Positions 23,781-34,679 of a stretch of DNA of 64,000 nt are shown here, piece after piece; within the stretch, counting starts at the first letter, position 1; every line of letters starts with the position of its first letter. The notes beneath the pieces were generated by a model, which was not told where the DNA came from, ran no database searches, and was given only the letters and a program-made list of their open reading frames with translations. Where the stretch lies: the NCBI GenBank assembly GCA_947683625.1, contig CANTUR010000069.1:1116001-1180000 (forward strand). Reading direction: 5' to 3'. This DNA is from Mallotus nudiflorus (taxonomy: Eukaryota > Streptophyta > Magnoliopsida > Malpighiales > Euphorbiaceae). The translations under genes and the position numbers were made by a program.

Positions 23781-24890
23781 TTAATGGTCCATGAGGTAGA
23801 GCATCAAATTGATCATCCAGTTGATTCCTTCAAGTATGAAACTTAATGGAACTCCTTGAGTATGACTCCATAGTATAACTTTAACCTTTTCCCATTCACT
23901 TTGAATGTGTCTCCTCTTATGTTTCTCAATTTCATATTGATTACCTTCCTTAAAATCTTTGATTCTTACTCTTGCATCATGCCATCTCTTGGTACATTCT
24001 TTATAAATTTTGGAATTTTCATAGGCAGCTTCTCTAATCTCTTCAAGTTTGCTCAACTGTAGCATTCTTTTTTTAGCTGTCTTTTTAAAATCAAAATTTA
24101 GAGCTTTTACCGCCTAATAAGCTTTGTGTTCTAGCTCAACTGAAAGATGACATGCTTTACCATAAATCAACCTAAAAGGAGACATCCCAATAGGAGTTTT
24201 GTAAGTTATTCTATATGCCCACAAAGCATCATCAAGCTTCCTTGCCCATTCTTTCCTTGACTTACTTACTATTCTCTCTAAAATTTTCTTTAACTCCCTA
24301 TTACTAATTTCAACTTGGCCACTTGTTTATGGGTAAAAAGGTGTAGCTACCCTGTGCTTCACACCGTAGCGAGCTAATAAAGCTTCCATATTTTTGTTGC
24401 CAAAGTGTGTTCCCCTATCACTTATGATGACTCGAGGCATTCCAAATCAAGAGAATAGCTTCTTTAAGAACTTGCAAACAACCCTTACATCATTGACTGC
24501 ACACGCTTGAGCTTCCACCCACTTGGAAACATAATCCACATAAAAAGGAATATACTTATTACCATCTGACACAAGAAATGGTCCCATGAAATTAATGCCC
24601 CAAAAATAAAAAATTTCCACCTCTAGAATTCTAGATTGGAGCATTTCATCCTTCTTTGAAATGTTTCCACTCCTTTGGCACACGTCATAACGCATCACAA
24701 AATCTCTAGCATCTTGAAAAATTGAAGGCCAATAGAACCCTACTTCAAAAACCTTAGCATGTGTTCTTTGTGGTCCATTATTTCCACCATTAACCATCCC
24801 ATGATAGTGTTTTAAGATTTCACCTACTTCCTCATTTGTTACACATCTCCTTACCATGCCATTATTGCATAGTTTCCATAAAAACGACTC
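23781..24890 (-). pseudogene. Athila integrase, catalytic Asp lost
   Basis: The zinc-binding region and the start of the catalytic core lie in the open frame 24857-24447, with ILKHYHG, HAKVFEVGFYWPSIFQDA and CQRSGNISKK. The first catalytic position reads GINFMGPF: Asn (AAT, complement of 24591-24593) replaces the expected Asp, one G-to-A change. VDYVSKWVEAQA follows. Further on, a SDRGTHF-like second Asp motif and a region resembling LKKILERIV/LWAYRITYKTPIG (about 24380-24190) are readable through stops. The C-terminal piece (24065-23781) reads LEEIREAAYENSKIYKE and KRWHDARV, typical of Athila integrase tails. It is inactive. Confidence 0.85.
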
Positions 24891-25718
24891 ATCCCAAATA
24901 TAGAACTTAGCATCTCAAATCAACTTTTTCTTTTGTTGAGGAGTGAACTCTTTTAGAATTTCACCCACTGACAAAAAATTTGCTACATCAGCAAGCCAAG
25001 GGGCACCCATGAATCCTATAGCGAAAAGCATTTTTTTAGGGAACATCTCCTTGATAGACTCTTACTTATCACTTTCCTCTTGTTCCAACTCTAACCTTGA
25101 AAGATGATAAGCTACTACATTTTTAGCTCCTTTCTTATCTCTGATCTCAATATCAAACTCTTACAACACAAGTACCCATCTAATGAGCCTTAGTTTTGAA
25201 TCCTTTTTAGTCATTAAATATTTCAATGCTGTATAATCTGTGTACACAATTGCCTTCGAGCCAAGGAGGTACGATCTGAACTTGTCAAAAGAAAATATGA
25301 CAGCTAGCATCTCCTTTTCTGTAGTAGCATAATTTAGTTGAGTATCTATTAATGTTCAGCTTGCATAATAGATCACATGCAATCTATTCTCCTTTCTTTG
25401 GCCAAGAATGACTCCTATTGCATGATTATTGGCATTACACATCATCTTGAATGCTATACTCCAATCTAGTGCCATCACTATATGAGCATAAATGATTACT
25501 TGTTTCAACCTATCAAAAGCCAATTTGTAATCATCAGAAAAATCAAAAGGTGAATCTTTTTCAAGTAACTTACAAAGGCATTTTAAGATTTTTGAGAAAT
25601 CATTGATGAATCACCTATAAAAGCCTGCATGACCAAGAAAACTCCTAACTCCCTTCACATTTGTATAGTACTGCAGCTTCTCAATTGCCTCCACCTTTGC
25701 TTTATCAACTTGAATGCC
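24890..25718 (-). pseudogene. Athila RNase H and connection region
   Basis: Translated on the minus strand through several stops, this region shows FLGHAGFYR and FINDFSKI, then a DW(S)IAFKMMCNANNHAIGVILGQR stretch in which the first catalytic Asp of RNase H is replaced by Asn. TEKEMLAVIFSFDKFRSYL holds the Glu motif, and VYTDYTALKYLM holds the later Asp. KGAKNVVAYHLSRL marks the end of the domain. The order continues from RT without a gap. No long open frame remains. Confidence 0.8.
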
Positions 25719-26612
25719 TTAAGCTAAAATCTTGTGTCCAAGTACAATACCTTTATCTACCATGAAATGGCACTTTTCCCAATTCAACACCAAATTTGTT
25801 TCCTCACAATGTGCTAGAACTTGCTCCAAATTGCTCAGACATCCTTCAAATGAGTTTCCATAGATAGAAAAGTCATCCATGAAAACATCCATGATCTCCT
25901 CTACTAAATCTATAAATATAGCCATCATACATCTTTGAAAAGTTGCAGGAGCATTACATAACCCAAATGGCATCCTCTTGTATGCAAATGTGCCATAAGG
26001 ATATGTAAAGGTGCTCTTCTCTTGATCGTCTAGAGCTATTGCAATTTGATTATAACCTGAGTAACCATCTAGGAAGCAATAAAAAGCATGTCCTACTATC
26101 CGCTCCAACATTTGATCAATAAAGGGTAATGGGAAATGGTCTTTTCTTATGGATGAATTCAGTTTCCTGTAATCAATGCACACTCTCCATCCATTTACAA
26201 CTCTTATAGGAACGAACTCTCCTTCTGTATTTTGCATAATTGTTATTCCCCCCTTCTTTGGCACACATTGAATTAGGCTAACCCAAGAACTATCAGAGAT
26301 TGGATAAATAATTCCTACATCAAGTACTTTGACTACTTCTTTCTTCACCACCTCTTGCATGTTTGAGTTGAGCCTCCTCTGTCTTTCAATGGTTGGCTTG
26401 TGTCCATCCTCCATCAAAATCTTATGCACGCAATAAGAGGGACTTATACCTCTTATATCCAAAATCTGCCAACCGATTGCCTTTATTTTTCTCTTCAGCA
26501 TGTTCACCAATAAATCCTCTTGCTCCTTACTAAGTTTAGAAGATATAATCACAGGTAAAGTTAGGTCATCACTAAGAAAAGTATACTTTAAATATTGAGG
26601 CAATGGATTCAA
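25719..26612 (-). pseudogene. Athila reverse transcriptase domain, open for 297 codons
   Basis: This is the best-preserved coding piece of the element. It starts near LPQYLKYTFL and runs through the conserved RT blocks: KRKIKAIGWQILDIRGISP, HKPTIERQRRLN, GIIYPISDSSWVSLIQCVPKK, WRVCIDYRKLNSSIRKDHFP, LPFIDQMLERIVGHAFYCFL, SGYNQIAIA and MPFGLCNAPATFQRCM. The catalytic FMDDFSIYG lies near 25884-25860. The FMDDF(S) variant and the RKDHFPLPFIDQML motif are characteristic of Athila rather than chromoviruses. It ends at a stop within the FLGHKI block. Neighbouring protease and RNase H are in other or broken frames. Confidence 0.92.
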
Positions 26613-26639
26613 GTCTATTTTTAGTGGTTTAATGGTTGA

Positions 26640-27500
26640 GGGTCATGTGGGTTTAGTGTTTAGTATTTGTATGTATGGTTGGTGTGGGTATTTAAGAGTC
26701 ACTTCTTCTTAAGAAGATTGTACCTATAAGCACTTCTCAATATTCTCAAATTCTAAAGACTTTACCAACCTCTGTCGTTGGACTTCATTCACACATTCAT
26801 CAATAACTTCAACTCACATACAAAAATCCTCATCATAAGGATATTTTATAGTTTCATAAATGTTAAACTCATAGCTTTCATCCACAGCCCTCAATGTCAG
26901 AGTTCCATCATAGACATCAATTATGGCTTTAGCAATATAAAGGAAAGGCATACCAAGACAAAGTCAAGGACTAAAAAATCAACTGGAAAAATAAATTTCC
27001 CAGCTCTTACTAGCACATCTTTCATTACGCCTTCTAGTTCCTTCACTATCCTATCTATAAGTTATAACTTGATACTTGTGGGTTTTGTTTCTCCTAACCC
27101 TAATTTCCTATAAACAGACAAAGGCATAAGATTAATTGAAGCTCCTGAATCACATAAAGCTTTTTGGAATTTTAAATTTCCCACGGTACAAGGAATAGTG
27201 AGACTCACATTCCTTTGAGTGTGATTGTCTGAGATGATTGTACTACACTCCTTTATGAGTGTGATTGTCTCACATTCCTATAACTTCTTTTTATTTGAAA
27301 TCAATTCTTTGAGAAACTTGGTGTACTTTGGCATCTGCAAAAGACATTCCACCAAAGGCATATTGATGTGGAGTGCCTTAAACCTCTCCAAAAATTTTGT
27401 AAACTGATAATCCTACTCTTGTTTCATCAATCTTTGAGGATATGGAGCTAGAGGTTTGTAAGGCTTCACTGGTGGTGGTGTTAGTTTCTTAAAAGCTTGT
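26640..27500 (-). pseudogene. Athila aspartic protease region
   Basis: The minus strand reads FQKALCDSGASINLMPLSVY and then KLGLGETKPT near 27165-27080. DSGAS (codons at 27151-27137) is an intact aspartic protease active site of the Athila type. Upstream lies NVSLTIPCTVGNLKF, and before that a Lys-rich linker. Stops and a local duplication of GTGTGATTGTCT (27219-27270) interrupt the frame, so the polyprotein is broken although the active site is kept. Confidence 0.85.
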
Positions 27501-27599
27501 TCCTTACTTTGATCCTCACCTTCTTGCTCTTTCTCTTCTTGTACTTCAACCCATTTATCTTCTTGTTCTCTCTCCTCTTCCTTCTTCTTTCCCTACTCA

Positions 27600-29095
27600 T
27601 ATTCCACAGTTGCTTTTAGAGTTTGGATTTCTATTCCACTTGCAAAGAACCCTGATTCCTCATTGACAAAGAATTTGCCAACTACCCCATTTGCACCTTT
27701 AAAGTATGAATAGAGGAAGAGTGGTTCTTGAACATGAGCTAAGTATCCTAATACATTTGGTCAAATCTGCCTTCCAACCTCTTTGTAGCTTTATCTTATT
27801 GATTCATATTTATGGACATCATATCCATGAACTTCTCCAACTTGCTCTTTAGAGAACTCCCAGAAGATTAACCTTTTTCTTGTTGGTAATTTGGTTACTG
27901 GTGTTACGCATTATACCCTACAAAACCAGGTGGTGCTTGTGGCCTCCACTAGTTGTTCCCTTGATTGCTCCAAGAGAAATTAGGATGATTTCTCCAACTT
28001 GGATTATAGGTGTTGCCATGCACTTGATTCTACTATCCTTTAAAGTTGTTCACAAAGTTTACATTCCCCATGGACAAGCTTTGCATCATTTGGCACTCTA
28101 TAGTTGGATGACTACCTTGACATAATTCACAAAAGGAAGACAAGTTAGATATTGCATTGATATTCATTTTATCCATTCTTTTAGATAAAGCATCCATCTT
28201 TGCATTTAACATTGTCAAACTGTTAATTTCAAGTGCTCCCCCTCTCTTTGGAATATGTCTCTCACTGGACTAGAGGCTTTGGATATTAGCCATTTCTTCA
28301 AAAAGCTCCAAGGCATCTTCTGGAGTCTTAGACATGATAGTTCCTCCTACTGTTGCATCTATGTTTACTCTCACTGCTGCATTGACACCCTTACAGAATG
28401 ACTGTACCAAATCCCATGAAGGAATTAGTTGTGGTGGACATTGTCGCTGAAGATCCTTGAATCTATCCCAACACTCACAAAATTTTTTATCATCTCTTTG
28501 GTATAAAGAGTTGATTTCATTTCTGATTTTGAGTACTTTAGTTGATGGAAAGTACTTATTGAAAAAGGTTATGTACAGTTCATGCCATGTGTTGATAGAG
28601 TTTGGTGGCAAACTAGTAAACCATCATTTTGCTCTGTCCATCAATGAAAATGGAAAAAGGATAAGCCTGATTGCTTCTGGTTGTACTCCATTCATCTTGA
28701 AGGTCAAACAATACTCCAAAAATCTTGTCATGTGACCAATTGGATCCTCATATGGTAATCCACTAAACTATGAGTTCTGAATCATTTGGATCATGGTAGG
28801 TTTGATCTGAAAATTGTTTGCAGCAACCATCGGCCTCACAATTAGAGTTTAGTCACCTTGGACATTGGGACTCACAAAATCCCTCATAGTTCTGTGGGCA
28901 CCCTACCCATTTTGGCCATCTTGTCCATTATGTGCTCCCTTACCCGCTAGAGGCGGGTTTCTTTCATCTTCCTCTCCATTCATCCTATCTCTATTTTGTC
29001 TTCTCCTTTTGTGAATAGTTCTTTCAAGCTCTAAATCAAATGGTATTAACTAGGCCTTTTGTCTGCTTGCTTCACGTGTTATGTGCATACAACAA
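27600..29095 (-). pseudogene. gag: Athila gag, broken
   Basis: The region follows the primer site on the minus strand. Recognisable blocks are FLEYCLTFKMNGVQPEAIRL and LFPFSLMDRAKWWFTSLPPN (about 28720-28610), then SINTWHELYITFFNKYFPST, KIRNEINSLYQRDDKKFCEC and WDRFKDLQRQCPP in an open frame of 113 codons (28611-28270). This is the capsid region shared by Athila and Tat elements. A zinc-knuckle-like CELCQGSHPTIEC lies near 28130-28090, within the frame 28218-28033, with one residue fewer than usual between the second Cys and the His. Stops separate the pieces. Confidence 0.87.
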
Positions 29096-29188
29096 TAAGA
29101 GTTCCTGTAAAACCAAAAAACCAAAAAAAAAGTAAAAATAACATCTAAATCAAACAACACAAAATTCTTAACAATATCAATTTGGCAA

Positions 29189-29206
29189 TCCCCGGCAACA
29201 GCACCA
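29189..29206 (-). other. Primer-binding site, tRNA-Asp type
   Basis: On the minus strand TGGTGCTGTTGCCGGGGA follows the 5' LTR by six bases. It differs at two positions (both C-to-T) from the TGGCGCCGTTGCCGGGGA site common in Athila and Tat elements, complementary to the 3' end of tRNA-Asp. Confidence 0.85.
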
Positions 29207-29212
29207 AATTCT

Positions 29213-30556
29213 TAATGCATTTTTGTAAGTGTACAGAATCATGCAAGTAGTAAGTAAATATCATTCCCATAGAGATTGTGAATTGATTACCATAATACTA
29301 ATTACGTTTGTTTGTTTAAACAACGAAAGAGAAAAAAATATAGGACTTTCAATTAAACTAAAATTAAACTAAGATAAAACACAAAAATCACAATTAAATA
29401 AAAATCAATTTAGAGAGCTAGGGTTCTTATTACCAATTCAACCTTTATTTAAGATCAATTAACTACTAAGCCATACCTAACCTTAATCCAATTTGAGGGT
29501 TTCTCAAGAATCATAGGCTTTCCTCCTAAGGCAACCCTATGATTAACCAAGTAAATTGACATTCTTAGATTTAAAGCTCTCGCCTACTAAGTGTTCGATT
29601 AACCCAGTTTAAGCACCAACCCTTATTCAATATTAGTTACTTAAGTGTTTCTCTACAAAGAAAGCTTCTAATAGGTTATTGTTTAAATCCAATACAACCC
29701 ATCTCTCGATCAAGTTCTATTGTGTACATTTAATCAAAGGGTGATCAATCCTAAGAAGACATTAAATTCAATAATAACCAAAGGATCTAGATTAATGGCT
29801 TAGGTTTAATTGTGATTAGCTCATGGTTGAATTGCAACAAGAACCCTAACTAAGAATTTAGCCACTCATGTTAATTATAAGAGAAAGAGATGAAGAATAA
29901 AAGAAAATAAACATCATAATTAAATCAAAATTAAGAAAAAAATAATACATTTATTAAGAGAAAAACCCCCTGTTCAATGGAAGGCTTATTATTCTTCAAT
30001 CCTTATTCTCAATCTCTAACACCAACATAAACAAGAAAAATCCATGTTCTCTCTAAAACTAATCAAAGTCAAGTACATTAAAAAAATGATAGAATATCCC
30101 CTTTTTGTTTTTGGTGGCTACTCTCTTATAAAACCCTAATTTTCAGCCATAGGGTTATAGCCATATGAAATCTCCATCTTGTCCCTCATGAATCAACAAT
30201 TAAATTTGACTTTAAATTTCCCAATCAGCAGGTCGCATGGTCGTGTGCATGTTACATATGGCCATGCACATCATTTTTTCAACATTTTGACATATCGGCT
30301 TTCATTGCTTTTTAAACCCACTCCAAGTGTCCATGGCTCCCATGTAACCTTCCTCTCTTGTTCTTTGACTTCCCTAAATGCATAAAAACCAACCAAAAAT
30401 AAACCAACTAATACTTAAAAAATAAATAAACATGCAAAACATGCATTAAGTACTTAACTAAATAAAAACTGAATAAAAGAAACACAAACTTAACTAAAAT
30501 TGTATATAATCCTAACACAAAGACTACTTAAAATAATGCATTTTTCACACTCATCA
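29213..30556 (-). repeat. 5' LTR of the Athila element
   Basis: This 1344-bp repeat closely matches 19676-21023. It ends CATCA and is followed by the AATGT target duplication. Confidence 0.93.
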
Positions 30557-32119
30557 AATGTTATTTAGAATATAAAACTAAAATTATTTAAAATATACAA
30601 TTAAATAAATGCATACAATCAATTTAAATTAAATATGGTTTCAAAAATAATAAATAGATAAAAAAAATTACAAAAAAAAAAGAAAAAAAGGAGAAAAACG
30701 CCAATTTTGCAAGATGAAAATACGGAGGGAAATCAAATATATAAATGAAAAGCATAAAAACAAAAGTTAAAGAAGAAAAAAGCCTAGGCCTCAAATGATA
30801 TAAAAGTGGTAAAAGAGGCCACAACATGAAATTTCCTCATACTTTTCGGCTTACTTAATAATATTAGACTTTGGCCCATTTAATGTAAAATAAAATTAAT
30901 TAGACATTATCCACTAGTTAAAGTCTTTTTCATAATTGGTAGACTTAGCCCCTTTTCTAGAATTAAAATAAGGAAAATTTATTAAAAATGCCCTATTTTT
31001 AAACTTAACTATTAAAATGCACACAATTTTTATTTATTATACTTTTACCTCAGTCTCTATTCTTCCTTACCATTTTTTTTTTATTTTTATTTTGTATTTT
31101 ACCCCTCCCTTTGTTTTCTCCTTTTCCCTCCTCTTTTTCTTTTATTTTTTTTTCCTTTTCCTCCACTTCGTTATTGTTTTCTTTTATTTTTTATTTTTTA
31201 TTTCTATTTCATTTTTTTATTTTTCTCTTTTTTTATTTATTTTTATTTTTCCTCTTATTGTTTTCTCCCCTTTTTTCTTTCCTTCCTTTTTTATTTTTAT
31301 TTTATCCTTGTTTTTTCTTTCTTTTTTTATTTTCTCCCTTTTTATTTTTTATTTTTTTTCCTTATTTTTGTATTTTTTCCTTCTTTTCTGTTATCCTTAT
31401 TTTTTTTTCTTATTCTTATTTTCTGTTTTTTATTTTGGTTTTGGGTATATATATATATATAGACAGTGTGCTCTATTTTAGAGATTATAATTAACATACT
31501 TAAATTATAAAACTCAATTTTATTTTAATAAATAATTAAAATTTTAGATATATAGATTTTTTTTTTTATGATCCTAGGAAAATAGTTTGAAATATAAATT
31601 TGTATATTTATATATATATTAGGTTGATATTATGTTATTCGTTTCATACACACAAAAAATAAACTAAAATATACAAATAATAAAATAGAGATAAATGAAA
31701 AATATTTCAAGTTTCATGCATTTAAAATTTATATTCTAGTTATGATGAACAAAATCGCTAACATAGCAGTCATGAGACTAATAATATATTTAATGAAAAA
31801 AGAAAAATATAATGAGATTGTTTAGTATGTTTAGAATTGTTCATGAAGTTAAAATAAAAGTGTAAGAAATAGTTTCATGTAAGGAAAAGAAACTTAAATA
31901 TACAAAAATAAACCAAAAACATTCAAAATTGAATGAACTGAAATTTAAAATATACTTTTGAAAAAACATGTCTTACAATTACAATTCATTATTTTTTTCA
32001 TAAATAAATATCATTTGATATATAAACAGTTGGAAAAATATAATGAGGTTGTTCAATAACCCATACGAAACTTAATAAAAGTGTAAGAAATTAGTATACT
32101 GATCATACACTAATAATAT
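30557..32119. other. AT-rich interval with a pyrimidine tract
   Basis: No gene is visible. From about 31040 to 31445 the plus strand is almost only C and T, followed by a short (TA)n run and GACAGTGTGCTC. Long T-rich open frames here are compositional. Two copies of a block resembling GGAAAAATATAATGAGATTG followed by AAAAGTGTAAGAAA lie near 31800 and 32030. Confidence 0.7.
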
Positions 32120-34674
32120 TGTAATAATCTGAATTTTTGGTTATTATTATTATTATTATTGTTGTCTTTTATTTATTTATATAATATTTGGGAAGAAGAC
32201 AAAAGATATGTGTGTGTGTGTGTTAAAAAAAGAAAAACAAAGGACCATGGGAATTGGGACATGTGGGTGTCCATTTTGATATGAAGGGGGCTGCTGCAGA
32301 ACGATAGGGAGGGGAGCGGGAGAATTCACTCTTGGGTGGAAATTTTCATATTAATACCAATTCTTTTCCTTTTATTTTTCTTTTTCATTTAATATCCAAA
32401 CCAATTCCAATTGACCTCAAATTTGAACAATATATTCATCTCATCCTCTTCTACCTCTCTATAATTTTTATTTTGCAAGAAAATGTCTAGAAATTGCCCA
32501 AAAATTTGAAGAATAATCAGCCTTCTTCTGACATTTTGGCACTGTTCTAGTGGGTTTCATGTGACAAGGTTGCCTCCACTCATCATCAAGAGTCTTTAGG
32601 TACTAACCTCGTATCTAATTTATATCGGTAGAATATTTGGTGAATTTTTTTGTTAATTTTCTTTACTTTTTTAATTTGTGAATTCTATGATGTTTTTGGT
32701 GCAATTGAGACTTTAATTAGACTCTATAAACTGTGGAGAATATTTTGGTGTATTTATTTTTTTCTGGCAAGGATATGGTGGGTCCCACCCAAAATACAAT
32801 AGAATTGGGACTGATCTAGAAAATTAAAGAATTATTTTTATAAATTAGGATGAATTATGTTGATTAATTTCTATAACTGGATGAAAGTCCAAATCCTCAC
32901 ATATTTTGAAAAATAAATTTCAAAAGCATTTCGATGGAAATTTCTTAATTTCCATTTAAATTGGTTAAATTGTTAGAAGTAAATTCCTTTAGCCTTAAAT
33001 GTCATATTTAAGATATTTCCAAGTCCATTTTATTAATTCCTTGATTTTTACAATTTTTCAAAATTTTGGAGAATTTTTATGAATTTTATTGGTATACATA
33101 AGCATATTTTAAATAAAATATTATCTATTCTAGAGAACTCTGGAGTGAGAGCCATACCATTTGGGCAGTCGAAGAGACATTGGCCAGCATACTCCACCTG
33201 TGAGTTAATTTTATAAGATGTTTGTTGAAATTATTTATAAATGAAGATTTTTATGCGATAAATATAATATTAAAGTTTATTACATTAATTTATTTTATGA
33301 TTATGAATTTTATCACATACGTGATTTATTTATTTATTTATTTTAATATTGTTAAGCATTTGGAGACTATTCATTTATATTGGTTGCATTTTATTTTATT
33401 TTCGAGAAAAATTCTTGGAAAGATACATTAGTTGGTTTAGTTGATTTTAGAATATGAATATTACAATAAGTATAATATGTTGATTATATTGTTGTTAAGG
33501 ATTTTCAGAAGCTATTTTAGTTTATTTCATTTCATTTCATTTCATTTTAATTATTTATAATAAGTATATTTTGGGAAAAATTAGTAGAACATGCTACGTG
33601 GTGAGTGTTACCAGGACTGTGTGTACACCAGTATTAATTATAAAATGGTCATTGATTGATGGATTGATTGTGAGCTATGGTCGAGCGTTGCAATTTGGGC
33701 AAGGTTAATGAATTGTGAGCCTTGATCAAGCTTTGCTCTCTGGGTAGGATTATTAATTGGGAGCCCTGGTTAAGTGTTGCTCTCTGGGCGAGTATATGCT
33801 TATTGGTTGGACCTTGGTCGAACTTATTTTTTGGGCACCAATAAATAATTGGTGTAAGAGACCAACTGTAGCTAGACCCTATTTGAGCTTGCTCTCTGGA
33901 ATCGATAGTCATTTGGACTTAAGAGAGCTGAAAGGCTAATAGATTTTGAGATTTAGGGTTCTACCATGATTTTTGCGAAATATTTTATTTTATATGAATT
34001 TCAAATGAGGAGTTTTGCATGAATTAATTTATGGATGTTGGAAAGATATTTTTATAAAACTAATTTTAGTAAAATAAATGATTTTTAATTATTTATTTAA
34101 TTCCTGAATTTATTAGTTTTAAATAAGATTTTTAAAACTAACATACATTTTATAACATTAATTCACTTAATGAGGTATGACTTATCTCAATTATTTTTCT
34201 TAAGATCTTAGGAGTCTACAGTTAGTTCTACTTGTATGACCCAAACTTGTTCTTCCCCGGCTACTTTATGTATGGCATGTTAATATTTACTGTCTTATAT
34301 TCATACTATAGACATCATAATAGTAGTTGAACATTTGATAAATGTATTTGTATTTGATTAGTTAAAATTGGATTTATATATTAATACGCTGATATATGTG
34401 TTGAGCATACATTTTGTGTTGGAGAGTGATATTTGTGATGGATTATTAGAGTTGTTGTGATGTAGTATTGACGGGAGAATATTTTGGAAGTGTATTTCCT
34501 GATTTATAAGTTTTGAGTTTCTTTTCGATACAAAGGAAACTCTGTCAGATTTTTGTTAGAATTGATTAAATTTCATTGTGAAAATTTTCTTAAAGCTTAC
34601 TATGGGTTTCAAAAGCTTATAACTTTCTCATTCTCTAGTGTCGGTCACATGCCCTTTGGGTTCAGGTCGTGACA
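32120..34674 (+). mobile_element. Solo LTR related to the Tekay element
   Basis: This 2555-bp interval begins TGTAATAATCTG and ends CGTGACA, with identical AATAT target duplications at 32115-32119 and 34675-34679. The last 110 bases (ACTATGGGTTTC ... TCTAGTGTCGGTCACATGCCC ... GGGTTCAGGTCGTGACA) match the end of the Tekay LTR at 16160-16240. An internal array (33600-33960) of GAGC...TTGCTCTCTGGG units resembles that LTR's TTTGCTCTC repeats. The rest is diverged, so it belongs to a different Tekay-like family. No internal region is present, so it formed by LTR-LTR recombination. Confidence 0.92.
33660..33910 (+). repeat. Imperfect TTGCTCTCTGGG repeats in the solo LTR
   Basis: Four or five diverged units of about 50-60 bases share a GGTCGAGC- or GATCAAGC-like start and TTGCTCTCTGGG (33736, 33778, 33889, with decayed copies near 33688 and 33825). 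Their position in the LTR matches the Tekay repeats at 7094-7290. Confidence 0.7.
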
Positions 34675-34679
34675 AATAT

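Larger units (their letters stand above)
19676..30556 (-). mobile_element. Ty3-gypsy retrotransposon, Athila lineage
   Basis: This 10.9-kb element lies in reverse orientation. LTRs at 29213-30556 (5') and 19676-21023 (3') end TGATG/CATCA. Identical AATGT target duplications lie at 19671-19675 and 30557-30561. The primer site matches the tRNA-Asp type used by Athila and Tat elements. Gag, protease, RT, RNase H and integrase follow in that order on the minus strand, with about 2.7 kb between integrase and the 3' LTR, where Athila elements carry an extra, env-like region. Many stops show that it is no longer autonomous. Confidence 0.93.
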
